64,000 bases of DNA from Kribbella qitaiheensis (GTDB lineage: Bacteria; Actinomycetota; Actinomycetes; Propionibacteriales; Kribbellaceae): positions 7,998,001 to 8,062,000 of the forward strand of contig NZ_CP043661.1 of assembly GCF_014217565.1 (NCBI RefSeq), in the 5' to 3' direction. Shown in pieces: positions 1 to 7,635 of the stretch (the first letter of the stretch is position 1; every line of letters starts with the position of its first letter). Below the pieces are notes generated by a model that saw only the letters and a program-made list of their open reading frames with translations, did no database searches and was not told where the DNA came from. A program made the position numbers and the translations under genes.

Positions 1-474
1 CCGATCCTGGTCGAGCCTTATCGGTTGGTGAGCTGGCAGCGGTACTGGTATCTCGTCGCGCGGGATGAGGCGAGTGAGTGGCACACCTACCGCGTCGACT
101 GGATGGACCTGCGGATGGCGACCGGCCGTCGCTACAAGCCGCGGCCGATGCCAGGTGACGACTACACAGACTTCGTACTACGTGACGTCGCCTCCACCGG
201 CTGGAAGGTGCACGCCCGGATCACCGTCTTCGCCTCGGCCGAGGAGGTGCTCTCCCGCATCCATGCGGCCGTCGGGATCGTGGAATCGGTCGACGACAGA
301 AGCTGCATCCTCATCACCGGCGCCGAAAGCCTCGAAGTCGTTGCCGTCTACATCGGCATGCTCGGCCTCGACTTCCACGTCACGGAGCCGGCCGCGCTCG
401 TGAAACACCTCAAGCTCATCGGAGAGCGCTATCTTCGCGCGATCGACAGCTCGCCTTCTGCGGAAGGAAACTAG
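1..474 (+). CDS. WYL-domain transcriptional regulator, C-terminal part (5' end outside window)
   Basis: The frame is open from the first base of the window, so only the last 157 residues are visible. They begin in a typical WYL block (PYRLVSWQRYWYLVARD) followed by an R-V-D segment, as in YafY/PafB-type regulators, where a WYL domain follows an N-terminal winged helix and binds a ligand or nucleic acid. The remainder matches the WYL C-terminal extension (WCX) that ends such proteins. The DNA-binding domain must lie upstream, outside the window. The stop codon overlaps the 3' end of the convergent response-regulator gene by 4 nt, so the two transcripts run into each other. Family assignment is firm; the regulon cannot be inferred. 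Confidence 0.8.
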   Translation, partial: PILVEPYRLVSWQRYWYLVARDEASEWHTYRVDWMDLRMATGRRYKPRPMPGDDYTDFVLRDVASTGWKVHARITVFASAEEVLSRIHAAVGIVESVDDRSCILITGAESLEVVAVYIGMLGLDFHVTEPAALVKHLKLIGERYLRAIDSSPSAEGN

Positions 475-1112
475 GTGCCGCCGAGGCCGGCGTTGCGGGC
501 TTGGATTATGGCCGTGGCGCGGTCGGCTACGGCTAGTTTGGCGAAGATGGTGGAGACGTTGTTGGCTACGGTTTTGGCGGCCAGGGAGAGGCGTTGGCCG
601 ATGGCGGCGTTGGAGAGGCCGGCGGCCAAGAGGTCGAGGATCTCGCGTTCTCGGGTGGTGAGGTCGGGGAACGGGGTGGCGGCGGGGGGTGCGGGTGTGG
701 CGAAGAAGGAGAGGACTCGGCGGGCGACGCCGGGGCCGAAGATCGCCTCACCGGCGGCGACTGCCTGGATGGCTCGGGCGATGTCTTCTTGTTCGGCGCC
801 TTTGACGAGGTAGCCGCGGGCGCCTGCGCGCATCGCGGCGAACACTGAGTCGTCGTCTTCGAACATGGTCAGGACCAGTACTGCGACCTCGGGGGCGGAG
901 CGGGCTAGTTCGCGGGTTGCGGCGAAGCCGTCCAGGTCGGGCATTTGCAGGTCCAGTACTGCGACGTCGGGGCGGTTGGTGACGCACTCGCGGATCGCTT
1001 CGCGACCGGTGGAGGCGACGCCCACCACCTCGATGCCGGGGAGGGACGTGAGCAGGGCAGCTAGACCCGCGCGTACGACGGGATGGTCGTCCGCCAGCAC
1101 CACCCGGATCAT
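471..1112 (-). CDS. NarL/FixJ-family response regulator
   Basis: A 213-aa two-domain regulator. The receiver domain has the acidic pair (LADDHP, residues 7-12), the phospho-acceptor aspartate in DVAVLDLQMP (about residue 55) and the conserved lysine in YLVKG (about 105). The C-terminal LuxR-type helix-turn-helix begins at LTTREREIL and contains the recognition helix KTVANNVSTI. It should be phosphorylated by the kinase encoded just upstream on the same strand. The start ATG lies in the third copy of a 50-nt repeat that separates it from the kinase; its start context (TCATGA) is the relic of a direct stop/start overlap. Translation probably depends on coupling through the two micro-ORFs. Confidence 0.92.
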   Translation of the reverse strand: MIRVVLADDHPVVRAGLAALLTSLPGIEVVGVASTGREAIRECVTNRPDVAVLDLQMPDLDGFAATRELARSAPEVAVLVLTMFEDDDSVFAAMRAGARGYLVKGAEQEDIARAIQAVAAGEAIFGPGVARRVLSFFATPAPPAATPFPDLTTREREILDLLAAGLSNAAIGQRLSLAAKTVANNVSTIFAKLAVADRATAIIQARNAGLGGT

Positions 1113-1162
1113 GACGTCACCGACGGGAGGGAGGCGAGAACCGCGTGTAGAACCGGGATCAT
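1109..1162 (-). CDS. 17-aa coupled micro-ORF (second of two) between kinase and response regulator
   Basis: This ORF reads MIPVLHAVLASLPSVTS and stops in TGA. Its ATG overlaps the stop of the preceding micro-ORF as ATGA, and its own TGA overlaps the response-regulator ATG in the same way. It is one unit of a 50-nt tandem repeat. Because 50 is one short of a multiple of three, each copy preserves a 4-nt overlap. Its C-terminal VTS matches the end of the kinase. It is most simply a duplicated kinase tail that keeps translational coupling intact; a function for the peptide itself is speculative. Confidence 0.55.
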   Translation of the reverse strand: MIPVLHAVLASLPSVTS

Positions 1163-1212
1163 GACGTCACCAACCGGAGGGAGGCGAGACGCGCGTGTAA
1201 GAACGGGATCAT
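1159..1212 (-). CDS. 17-aa coupled micro-ORF (first of two) after kinase stop
   Basis: This ORF reads MIPFLHARLASLRLVTS. Its ATG (1212-1210) shares ATGA with the kinase stop TGA (1211-1209), and its stop shares ATGA with the next micro-ORF. The peptide tail LVTS equals the kinase C-terminus, which shows that it arose by duplicating the kinase/regulator junction. Both micro-ORFs keep the frame open despite base changes between copies, consistent with selection for coupling. No independent function is known. Confidence 0.55.
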   Translation of the reverse strand: MIPFLHARLASLRLVTS

Positions 1213-3344
1213 GACGTCACCAGCGGGAAGGAAGCGTGTACGCGGCCGCCTGATGGGGAGGGGCCGGCTTTGAAGGTGCCGCCTAGTTCTGCGGCGCGTT
1301 CGTGCATGGCTTGCAGGCCGACGCCTGGTTTCCAGGCTCCGTTCGGGGGGCCGTCGTCTGTTATCTCGATCTCCAGTTCCGTGCCACAACGTAGTGCCAG
1401 TACTGCGACTGTCGCACGAGAGTGGCGTACTACGTTGGTCAGCGCTTCCGTGGCGATTCGGTACGCCGCGACCTCCAGTGCGGCCGGCAGCGCAGGCAAG
1501 CCCTCGGCTGATACCGAGACCGAGACGGAAGCGCCGTCTGCGCGCCAGGAAAGCTGGTCGGCCCTTTGCTGTAAGGCCCCTACCAGGCCGAGTTCGTCGA
1601 GAGCTGGCGGTCGCAGGTCGTCGACAAGTCGGCGTACGTCGGCGATCGCGACGCGGGTGTCCGTACGCAAGGTGCTCAGCAACTCCGAGGCTCGTGAAGG
1701 GTCGACGGAGATCAGGTTCGCCGCCGCGTCGGCGGTGAACGCGACGCCGGTCAAGGTCGGTCCGAGGCCGTCGTGGAGGTCGCGGCGCAGCCGGCGTCGT
1801 TCCTCTTCGCGGGCCGCGACCAGCCTCTCGCGCGAAGTCTGGAGTTCGGTCGAGAGCCGAATCGCGTGGATGGCGACGGCGAGCGGTACTGCGACCAGCG
1901 CGAGCACATTCCGATCGGCCGGCGACAGCCCGGACTCGCCCGAACGGAGTCCAACCAGCAGCGAGCCGACCGCCGCGCCGCCGTACGACAGATCAACCGG
2001 TACTACGTCTCGCGCGACTCCGTCGGCGGCCAAGAGTTGCCCGTCGACCGCGATCCCGACGTACGGGAGTCTCAAAGCCGAGCGGATCGCGCCGACCACA
2101 CCCGGCATCCCCCCAGCCGGGTTGGCCGCGAGTTGCTCGCCGACGCGGGATGCGACTCGCGCGGGGTCGCGGCGATCGCCGTACATGGCGCGGTCGACCA
2201 GGCGCTGCAAGCGGGGCAGTACGGGCGCGATCAACAGAGCCACGATCACGGTCACCGCGGCCGAACGCCCGAATCGTGAGGAAATGAACGAGTCCGTCAA
2301 CGCCACCAGCGCGGCATAGGCGCCCACGGCAATGATTGACAGCAGTGCCCAGCTCAGCGCGCGCGAGACGACCAGGCGGATGTCCAGCAACTGGTGTCGC
2401 ACGATCGCGACGGCGACGGCGATCGGGATCAGCGGAATCGCCAGCAGGACAAGGATCGGAGTGCCGGCGACCAATGCCCAGGGGGTCATGAAGGCGAGGA
2501 CGATCACGGCCGCGAGTACCAGCCACAGGAGTTGGCGGCGGCGGGTTTCGTCCGAGCGGCGGTAGCGGATCACCAGGCTGGCGATCGCGAGGGCGTAGGC
2601 AAGCAGGCCGCGGATTTCGGTTGCCGTCCACAACGGTTGCAGCGAGTCGTAGGAGGAGAGCGTCAGATACCCGCGAGGTCCGTCCGCGAACATGGTTTCG
2701 GGGCCCGCGCCCATCTCGACCGCGAACAGTGGCGCGGTCACCACGATCGCGATCGCGGCGATGCGCCAGCGCGGGGAGACCAGTTTGCCGTCGGGGAACA
2801 GGAGTAGCGCCAGCGGCAGGAACAACGCGATAGACCAGGGCCAGGACCACTGCATCACCGTGGCGACCAGGCGCTGGAGGCCGAGCGGTGCCGATGCGTC
2901 ATGCAGTACTGCGGACAGCGGCGCGCCTGCGGCTGTGGTTGCGTGACCGATGCCGTCGGCCACAAAGAGCCAGCCGATCGGGTTGTTCGGGCGGTGCCAG
3001 GCGATCGCCGCGCCGCACACCGCGAACGTCAGCCCCATCAGGCCGTTGGTGACGGTGAAGCTGTCGAGGGCGTCTGTGAAGGACCAGCCGGCCTTGCCGG
3101 AGAGCGCGATCCCGGCGATCACCTCGACCACCGCGAACGCCCCGAACCCCGCCGCCAACCACCGCCTCACCTCAACCCACCATCCCGCTGCCGGCGATCG
3201 CCCGTTCGCCGGGGACTCTCCCGCCGCGGCCTGATCCCGTGCAGTTGGCGCCGGGGACCCTCCCGCCGCGGGGCCAACGGCCTGGCGCCCAGGCGTCAGC
3301 CACCGCCTGGTGCGGTGGGGTGCCTGGGGCCCGTTTCCCGTCAT
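1209..3344 (-). CDS. Membrane sensor histidine kinase, NarX/DesK type
   Basis: The protein autophosphorylates and passes phosphate to the regulator encoded next. The N-terminal half holds a long hydrophobic region of several transmembrane helices (starting around AGFGAFAVVEVIAG) with the loop motif PNNPIGWLF. The dimerisation/phosphorylation helix contains RRDLHDGLGPTLTG, with the histidine around residue 520. The catalytic domain shows TEALTNVVRHS (N box) and DDGPPNG...GVGLQAM (G box). The first 55 residues after the ATG chosen here are Pro/Gly-rich and look non-conserved. A GTG at 3176, directly before the first membrane helix, is an equally good start. The C-terminus GRVHASFPLVTS is the source of the junction repeat. 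Confidence 0.88.
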   Translation of the reverse strand: MTGNGPQAPHRTRRWLTPGRQAVGPAAGGSPAPTARDQAAAGESPANGRSPAAGWWVEVRRWLAAGFGAFAVVEVIAGIALSGKAGWSFTDALDSFTVTNGLMGLTFAVCGAAIAWHRPNNPIGWLFVADGIGHATTAAGAPLSAVLHDASAPLGLQRLVATVMQWSWPWSIALFLPLALLLFPDGKLVSPRWRIAAIAIVVTAPLFAVEMGAGPETMFADGPRGYLTLSSYDSLQPLWTATEIRGLLAYALAIASLVIRYRRSDETRRRQLLWLVLAAVIVLAFMTPWALVAGTPILVLLAIPLIPIAVAVAIVRHQLLDIRLVVSRALSWALLSIIAVGAYAALVALTDSFISSRFGRSAAVTVIVALLIAPVLPRLQRLVDRAMYGDRRDPARVASRVGEQLAANPAGGMPGVVGAIRSALRLPYVGIAVDGQLLAADGVARDVVPVDLSYGGAAVGSLLVGLRSGESGLSPADRNVLALVAVPLAVAIHAIRLSTELQTSRERLVAAREEERRRLRRDLHDGLGPTLTGVAFTADAAANLISVDPSRASELLSTLRTDTRVAIADVRRLVDDLRPPALDELGLVGALQQRADQLSWRADGASVSVSVSAEGLPALPAALEVAAYRIATEALTNVVRHSRATVAVLALRCGTELEIEITDDGPPNGAWKPGVGLQAMHERAAELGGTFKAGPSPSGGRVHASFPLVTS

Positions 3345-3508
3345 GTCGATCAGTGTGCTCCCCGGAGACTCCCGGCGTCCCGGGAATGCGTTCCCTGATC
3401 GGGCGGGCAACCTCCCGTGGCGCGGTGAACCGCTGCCCGGGCGGTGGGCGGCCGCCGGCGCCACGGTGGTGCCATGCCCCGATCCGGGGCCTTTCAGGGG
3501 AGGTTCTG

Positions 3509-3862
3509 ATGTCTCGTACGTTTCGTGCCGGGCTGGTCACTTTCGGGCTGCTCTCGGTGGCCGATCTGGCCGGGCCGCTGTTGACCGATGGTGAGCACCC
3601 GCCGATGTCGATCGCGCTGATCGGATCGGTTCTCGGGCTGATCAGCCTGGTGTTGGTGGTTATCGCGTGGCGAGGCGAGCGGCGTGCGGTAGTACCGCTG
3701 ATCGTGCTGCGCGTTCTGTCCGCAGTGAGCGCTCTCCCGGCGTTCTTCGCGGGTGACGTTCCTGCCGCCGCGCTGGTCGCCGCCGGAGTCCTGATCGCGC
3801 TGACCGCCGCCGGAACCGTGCTGGTGCTCGTACCGGCCCGCGAGTTGGCAGGTGCGCGATGA
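3509..3862 (+). CDS. Small four-helix membrane protein
   Basis: A 117-aa protein, almost entirely hydrophobic, with about four membrane helices (for example SIALIGSVLGLISLVLVVIA) separated by short Arg-containing loops (AWRGERRAV). The start is set by a good ribosome-binding site (GGGGAGG at 3497-3503) before ATG 3509; the longer upstream frame runs through the divergent kinase leader. It overlaps the next gene as ATGA, so the two are co-translated. I do not recognise a family and assign no function. Confidence 0.75.
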   Translation: MSRTFRAGLVTFGLLSVADLAGPLLTDGEHPPMSIALIGSVLGLISLVLVVIAWRGERRAVVPLIVLRVLSAVSALPAFFAGDVPAAALVAAGVLIALTAAGTVLVLVPARELAGAR

Positions 3863-4539
3863 CAACGACAGTTCCCCGTACTGCGAACAGCGCCGACACG
3901 CGTGGATGGTCACGCTGGGCCGCAGCCCTGATCCTCCCGATCGGGCCGGCCGCCGTCGCCGTACTGCGGTATGTCCTGCCCTACGACACGGTGGACGACT
4001 CAGCCACGATGGTGAGCAAGGTGGTGGCCGCTCCCGGACGGATGTCGCTGGTGTTGTGGCTCGGCTTCATCGCGGTACTGACGCTCGTACCAGCGGCGTA
4101 CTCCGTTGGCCGGGTCACCCGGCAGCGGGCGCCGCGGCTGACGATGGTGGCTCTGCTGCTGCTGATCCCGGGCTATCTGTCGCTGGGCTGGCTGACGGCC
4201 GAGGACCAGTTCCTGTGGTCGGGTGCCAAGGCGGGGATGGACGCGGGTGCGATCACCCGGCTCGCGGACGCCATGCATCCGTCGGCCGCGGTGGCGGGAG
4301 TGTTCTTCGTACTGGGCCACGTTCTGGGGACGATCCTGCTCGGTATCGCGCTGTGGCGGACGAGGGTGGTCGCTCGCTGGGCGGCGCTGGCGGTGATCGT
4401 GTCGCAGCCGATCCACTTCATCGCCGCGGTGATCATCGCGAATCACCCGCTCGATCTGTTCGGTTGGGGTCTGCAGGCAGTCGGGTTCGCCGCGGTGGGG
4501 TGGGCGATCCTCAAGCTGCCGAACGACAAGTGGGCCTGA
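3859..4539 (+). CDS. Six-helix integral membrane protein, unknown function
   Basis: A 226-aa protein with about six hydrophobic segments (ALILPIGPAAVAVLRYV, LVLWLGFIAVLTLVP, LTMVALLLLIPGYLSLG, VFFVLGHVLGTILLGIAL, ALAVIVSQPIHFIAAVI and the C-terminal helix). Its ATG overlaps the stop of the preceding small membrane protein by four bases, so it is the second gene of a two-gene operon transcribed away from the sensor kinase. The pattern resembles DUF4386-like hypothetical membrane proteins, but I cannot confirm a family. No binding or catalytic motif is evident. Confidence 0.75.
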   Translation: MTTTVPRTANSADTRGWSRWAAALILPIGPAAVAVLRYVLPYDTVDDSATMVSKVVAAPGRMSLVLWLGFIAVLTLVPAAYSVGRVTRQRAPRLTMVALLLLIPGYLSLGWLTAEDQFLWSGAKAGMDAGAITRLADAMHPSAAVAGVFFVLGHVLGTILLGIALWRTRVVARWAALAVIVSQPIHFIAAVIIANHPLDLFGWGLQAVGFAAVGWAILKLPNDKWA

Positions 4540-4651
4540 CAGCCCGAGCTGAACAACCACGGTCCGGCCAGGCTCGCGCAGGGGACGAGCGATGGCTGGG
4601 CCGTGGCCCGCGTCGCCAGATTCTGTCGGAGTGATCTGACAGGGTGGCCTG

Positions 4652-5824
4652 ATGCGGCACGTATCTGATGATGAGCGTCGGGCTCGCCTGGCCGTTCGGC
4701 ACGCCTTGGCGGTGGGAACTCAGGTGGACTCCCCGGAGGCTGCTACCCGGGCAATGACCGTGCTGCATGCGACCGAGCCGGCGACGGTCTACCTGTCCTG
4801 CTGGGCGCGCGTGGAGTCCCTGGAGATCGCCGACGTCGACCGGGCGCTGTACGGCGACCGCAGCCTGGTGAAGCAGTTGGCCATGCGCCGCACGCTCTTT
4901 GTGTTCCCGCGCGAGCTCCTGCCGGCGGTCTGGCCGAGCGCATCCGCCCGGGTGGCGCGCTTCGAGCGGGCTCGGATGGCCAAGGAGGTCGAGCAGTCCG
5001 GGCTCACCGACAACGGTGACGACTGGATCGAGCGGGCCGGCGCCGAGGTCCTCGCAGTACTGGCTGAAGCGCCCGATGGTCGAACTGCCGTGGAGGTGCG
5101 CGAGGCGATACCGATGATCAACGTGAAGGCCGTACGGACGGGCGGCGCGGTCTGGGCGGCGAACGCGGTACTCACCCATCTCGGTGCCAACGCCGACATC
5201 GTGCGTGCCGGCAACGCCGGTCACTGGCGCACCTCGCGATCGCGCCTGACCCTGATGTCGCACTGGCTCGGCGAGGTCCCGTCGCCGTGGGATGCGGCTG
5301 ACGGGTACCGCGAGATCGTGCGCCGCTGGCTGTACACCTTCGGTCCAGGCACCGAGGAGGATCTTGTCTGGTGGCTGGGTTCGACGAAGACCGTGATACG
5401 AACTGCGCTGGCCGAGCTCGACGCCGTCGCGGTCTCGCTCGAGGACGGCGGTACTGGCTGGCTGCTGCCGGATGACCTTGATGAGCCTGCGGATCCCGGC
5501 TCGTGGGTCGCGTTGCTGCCGGTGCTCGATCCGACGGTGATGGGCTGGCAGGGGCGGGACTTCTACCTCGGCGCCCATCGCGAGCCGCTGTTCGACACCC
5601 GCGGCAACGCCGGTACGACGGCTTGGGTCGACGGTCGTGTGGTGGGGTGCTGGACGCAGGATGACGCCGGTGTCGTGACCGTGGGCTTGCTCGGGAAGGT
5701 CTCGGCCAGCGCGCGCCGCGCCCTCGACGCCGAGGCCTCCCGCCTCACCAAGTGGCTCGGTGGCCTCCGCATCGGCACCGTCTACTCGACACCAGCCATG
5801 AAATCCAACCGGCTCCAGGTCTAG
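4652..5824 (+). CDS. Winged-helix DNA-binding domain protein (HTH_42, AlkZ-related)
   Basis: A 390-aa protein of the HTH_42 family, built from tandem winged-helix repeats and including the DNA glycosylase AlkZ/YcaQ that opens interstrand crosslinks. Supporting features are the N-terminal block HATEPATVYLSCWARV, the RRTLFVFPREL segment and the later LLPVLDPTVMGW...REPLFD region near the C-terminus. The AlkZ catalytic Gln-x-Gln appears absent: the corresponding stretch reads HATEPATV. This places it with the actinobacterial branch whose activity is untested. It stands alone between two opposing units, 112 nt after the membrane operon. A role in alkylation or crosslink repair is inference from the family. 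Confidence 0.8.
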   Translation: MRHVSDDERRARLAVRHALAVGTQVDSPEAATRAMTVLHATEPATVYLSCWARVESLEIADVDRALYGDRSLVKQLAMRRTLFVFPRELLPAVWPSASARVARFERARMAKEVEQSGLTDNGDDWIERAGAEVLAVLAEAPDGRTAVEVREAIPMINVKAVRTGGAVWAANAVLTHLGANADIVRAGNAGHWRTSRSRLTLMSHWLGEVPSPWDAADGYREIVRRWLYTFGPGTEEDLVWWLGSTKTVIRTALAELDAVAVSLEDGGTGWLLPDDLDEPADPGSWVALLPVLDPTVMGWQGRDFYLGAHREPLFDTRGNAGTTAWVDGRVVGCWTQDDAGVVTVGLLGKVSASARRALDAEASRLTKWLGGLRIGTVYSTPAMKSNRLQV

Positions 5825-5830
5825 GCCGTA

Positions 5831-6391
5831 CTACGACCTGACGAGGTCGTGGCGGAGGAGGACCGTGCGGTTGTCGAAGGTGCGGGACTCGGCGAGCTCC
5901 AGCGACAGCCGCTCCTTGACCGGGTGGTAGACCGGCTTGCCGCCGCCGAGGAGTACCGGGTGGACGATCACGTGGTACTCCTCGAGCAGGCCGAGCTCGG
6001 TCAGCGTGGCGGCGACGGTGGCACTGCCGGTCAGCAGGATGTCCTTGCCGGGTCGCGACTTGATCTCGCGGAGTGCCTCGGCGTCGCGGATGATCTCGGT
6101 GTTCCAGTCGGCGCCTTGCAGGGTCGTCGACAGTACGAGCTTCGGCATCTCGCGCCAGATCGGGGCGAACGTGATCTCGTGCTCGTCGGCTCCGGTCGTG
6201 TCCGCGGTCGGCCAGAACGACGACATCATTTCCCAGACGGTCCGCCCGTACAGGAAGAGATCCACGCGCTCGGTGAGGCTCATCGAGTACTCGGACAGCT
6301 CCGGCCCGAGCACCGGCCAGTCGAATTCACCGTTCGGTCCTTCGATGAACCCGTCGAGCGACTGGTGAACGTAGTAGATGATCTTCCGCAT
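5831..6391 (-). CDS. RibD C-terminal/dihydrofolate reductase-family protein
   Basis: A 186-aa protein with the RibD C-terminal/DHFR-like fold, likely an NADPH-dependent reductase of unknown substrate. Typical features are the N-terminal KIIYYVHQSLDGFIEG, LFLYGRTVWEMM in the middle, the glycine turn LLTGSATVAATL, and the C-terminal VHPVLLGGGKPVY. ATG 6391 is chosen because it has a Shine-Dalgarno (CAGGAG) and matches family N-termini; the longer frame overlaps the LacI gene. It lies downstream of that broken gene on the same strand. A second, broken member of the family is at 14510-15053. Confidence 0.85.
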   Translation of the reverse strand: MRKIIYYVHQSLDGFIEGPNGEFDWPVLGPELSEYSMSLTERVDLFLYGRTVWEMMSSFWPTADTTGADEHEITFAPIWREMPKLVLSTTLQGADWNTEIIRDAEALREIKSRPGKDILLTGSATVAATLTELGLLEEYHVIVHPVLLGGGKPVYHPVKERLSLELAESRTFDNRTVLLRHDLVRS

Positions 6392-6469
6392 GATCTGCTC
6401 CTGATCTCGCCGGCCCTGTTGGCCTGTCTCGCCCAAGAGTCGGAGCTCAGCGGGCGTCCTTGACATCCG

Positions 6470-7478
6470 TCACCGGGAGTTCCAAGGGGCGGCGGTGGAG
6501 GAGCGTGTGGTGAGGGTCGCCGGTAGGAGTTGCTCGGGAGTGATGTCGCCGGACTGCATCTGAGCGTGCAGGAGGGCCCACGCGCGGCGGCCGAGCTCCT
6601 CCTTCGGGAGCGTGACGGTGGTCAGCGGCGGCCCGAGGAACGCGGCGACCGGGATGTCGTCGAACCCGATCACCGACAGCTGGGACGGCACGTCGATCGA
6701 CAGCTCCCGCAGCCGGGCGAGCGCGCCGATCGCGACGATGTCGCTGAACGCGATCACGCCGGTGACTTTTTCCGCGAGAAGCGCGGGCAGTCGCGCGAAC
6801 CCGTCGTCGCTCGTCGAACCGGCCCGCGACCGAGACAACCTCCACCCCGTACTCCGCGGCTGCCGCGCGCAGGCCTTCACGGCGTAGGCCGTCCGACCAG
6901 GAGGTCGCGGGACCGCCCAGGTACCCGATCTTTCGATGGCCGAGGTCGTGCAGATGCGCGATCGCCTGGCGCATCCCGGCTGCCGAGTCGATGCCGACGG
7001 TGCCGAAGGGGAGTTTGCCGACCGAGCGGTTCGTACAGACGACTGGCACGCCGAGAGCGGAGATCTGCCCGAGATCGCTGACGGGCATGCGGGGGGAGCA
7101 GAGGATGATGCCGTCGCAGGTGCCGGCGAGTTGGGTGACGAGTCGCAGCTCCTGCTCGGGGTTCTCGCCGGAGTCGACCACCAGCAGGCGATGGTCGCCG
7201 GCGGAGACGTCCTCGGCGAGGCCTTTGAGGACGTGCGGGAAGAACGGGTTGGCGAGATCCGGTACGACGACGCCGATCGTGCTGGTGACGCCGCGGCGGA
7301 AGTCGCGGGCGACCACGTTCGGGCGGTAGCCGAGCTCGGCGGCGGCCTCGCGGACCCGGCCGGCCAGCAGTTGGTCGGAGATGGTCTGGCCGTTCAGAAC
7401 GCGGGAAACGGTCGAGATCGACACCTGCGCACGCTGCGCGATGTCGACGATCGTCGTTCGCTTGCCGGGTCTGCTCAC
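6470..7478 (-). pseudogene. LacI-family transcriptional regulator, frameshifted
   Basis: The N-terminus has the LacI helix-turn-helix and hinge (TIVDIAQRAQVSISTVSRVL), then the periplasmic-binding-protein-like ligand domain (GVVVPDLANPFF, DGIILCSP, HRKIGYLGG). The frame breaks near 6815-6825, after VAGRFD. The missing half continues in another frame as DGFARLPALLAEKVTGVI, IAFSDIVAIGAL and VIGFDDIPVA. The span is 1009 nt, one more than a multiple of three, and deleting one base restores 335 residues. GTG 7478 is the start, behind GGAGG. The gene is divergent from the glycosidase genes, whose promoter carries a LacI-type palindrome, so it was probably their repressor. A one-base sequencing error cannot be excluded. 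Confidence 0.8.
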
Positions 7479-7581
7479 GATCCTCCGATCAGGTCCTGGG
7501 GCCGAGGCTACCCGGTCCGACGGTGGGGAAACTTCTTGCCGGTTCGTTCTTGACAACCGTTCATAGTTGACCAAATGCTAA

Positions 7582-7599
7582 TCAGACAACGTTTTCTGA
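7582..7599. promoter_or_regulatory. LacI-type operator palindrome
   Basis: TCAGACAACGTTTTCTGA is an 18-bp palindrome with a single mismatched pair around a central AACGTT, the CG-centred form typical of LacI-family operators. It lies between the divergent LacI-like gene and the first glycosidase gene. A possible promoter for the glycosidase has TTGACA at 7550-7555 and an AT-rich -10 (AATGCT region) about 18 nt later, placing the operator near the transcription start. Confidence 0.6.
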
Positions 7600-7635
7600 G
7601 CAATCTTCTGCTGATCGATTGTGAGAAGGTCCGAC

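Larger units (their letters stand above)
1109..1245 (-). repeat. 50-nt tandem triplication of kinase/regulator junction
   Basis: Three copies of a unit containing GGTGACGTCATGATCC have their ATG positions at 1212, 1162 and 1112, exactly 50 nt apart. Each copy carries the 8-bp palindrome TGACGTCA at the stop/start overlap. The copy within the kinase is about 6 nt shorter in its left part. Confidence 0.9.
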
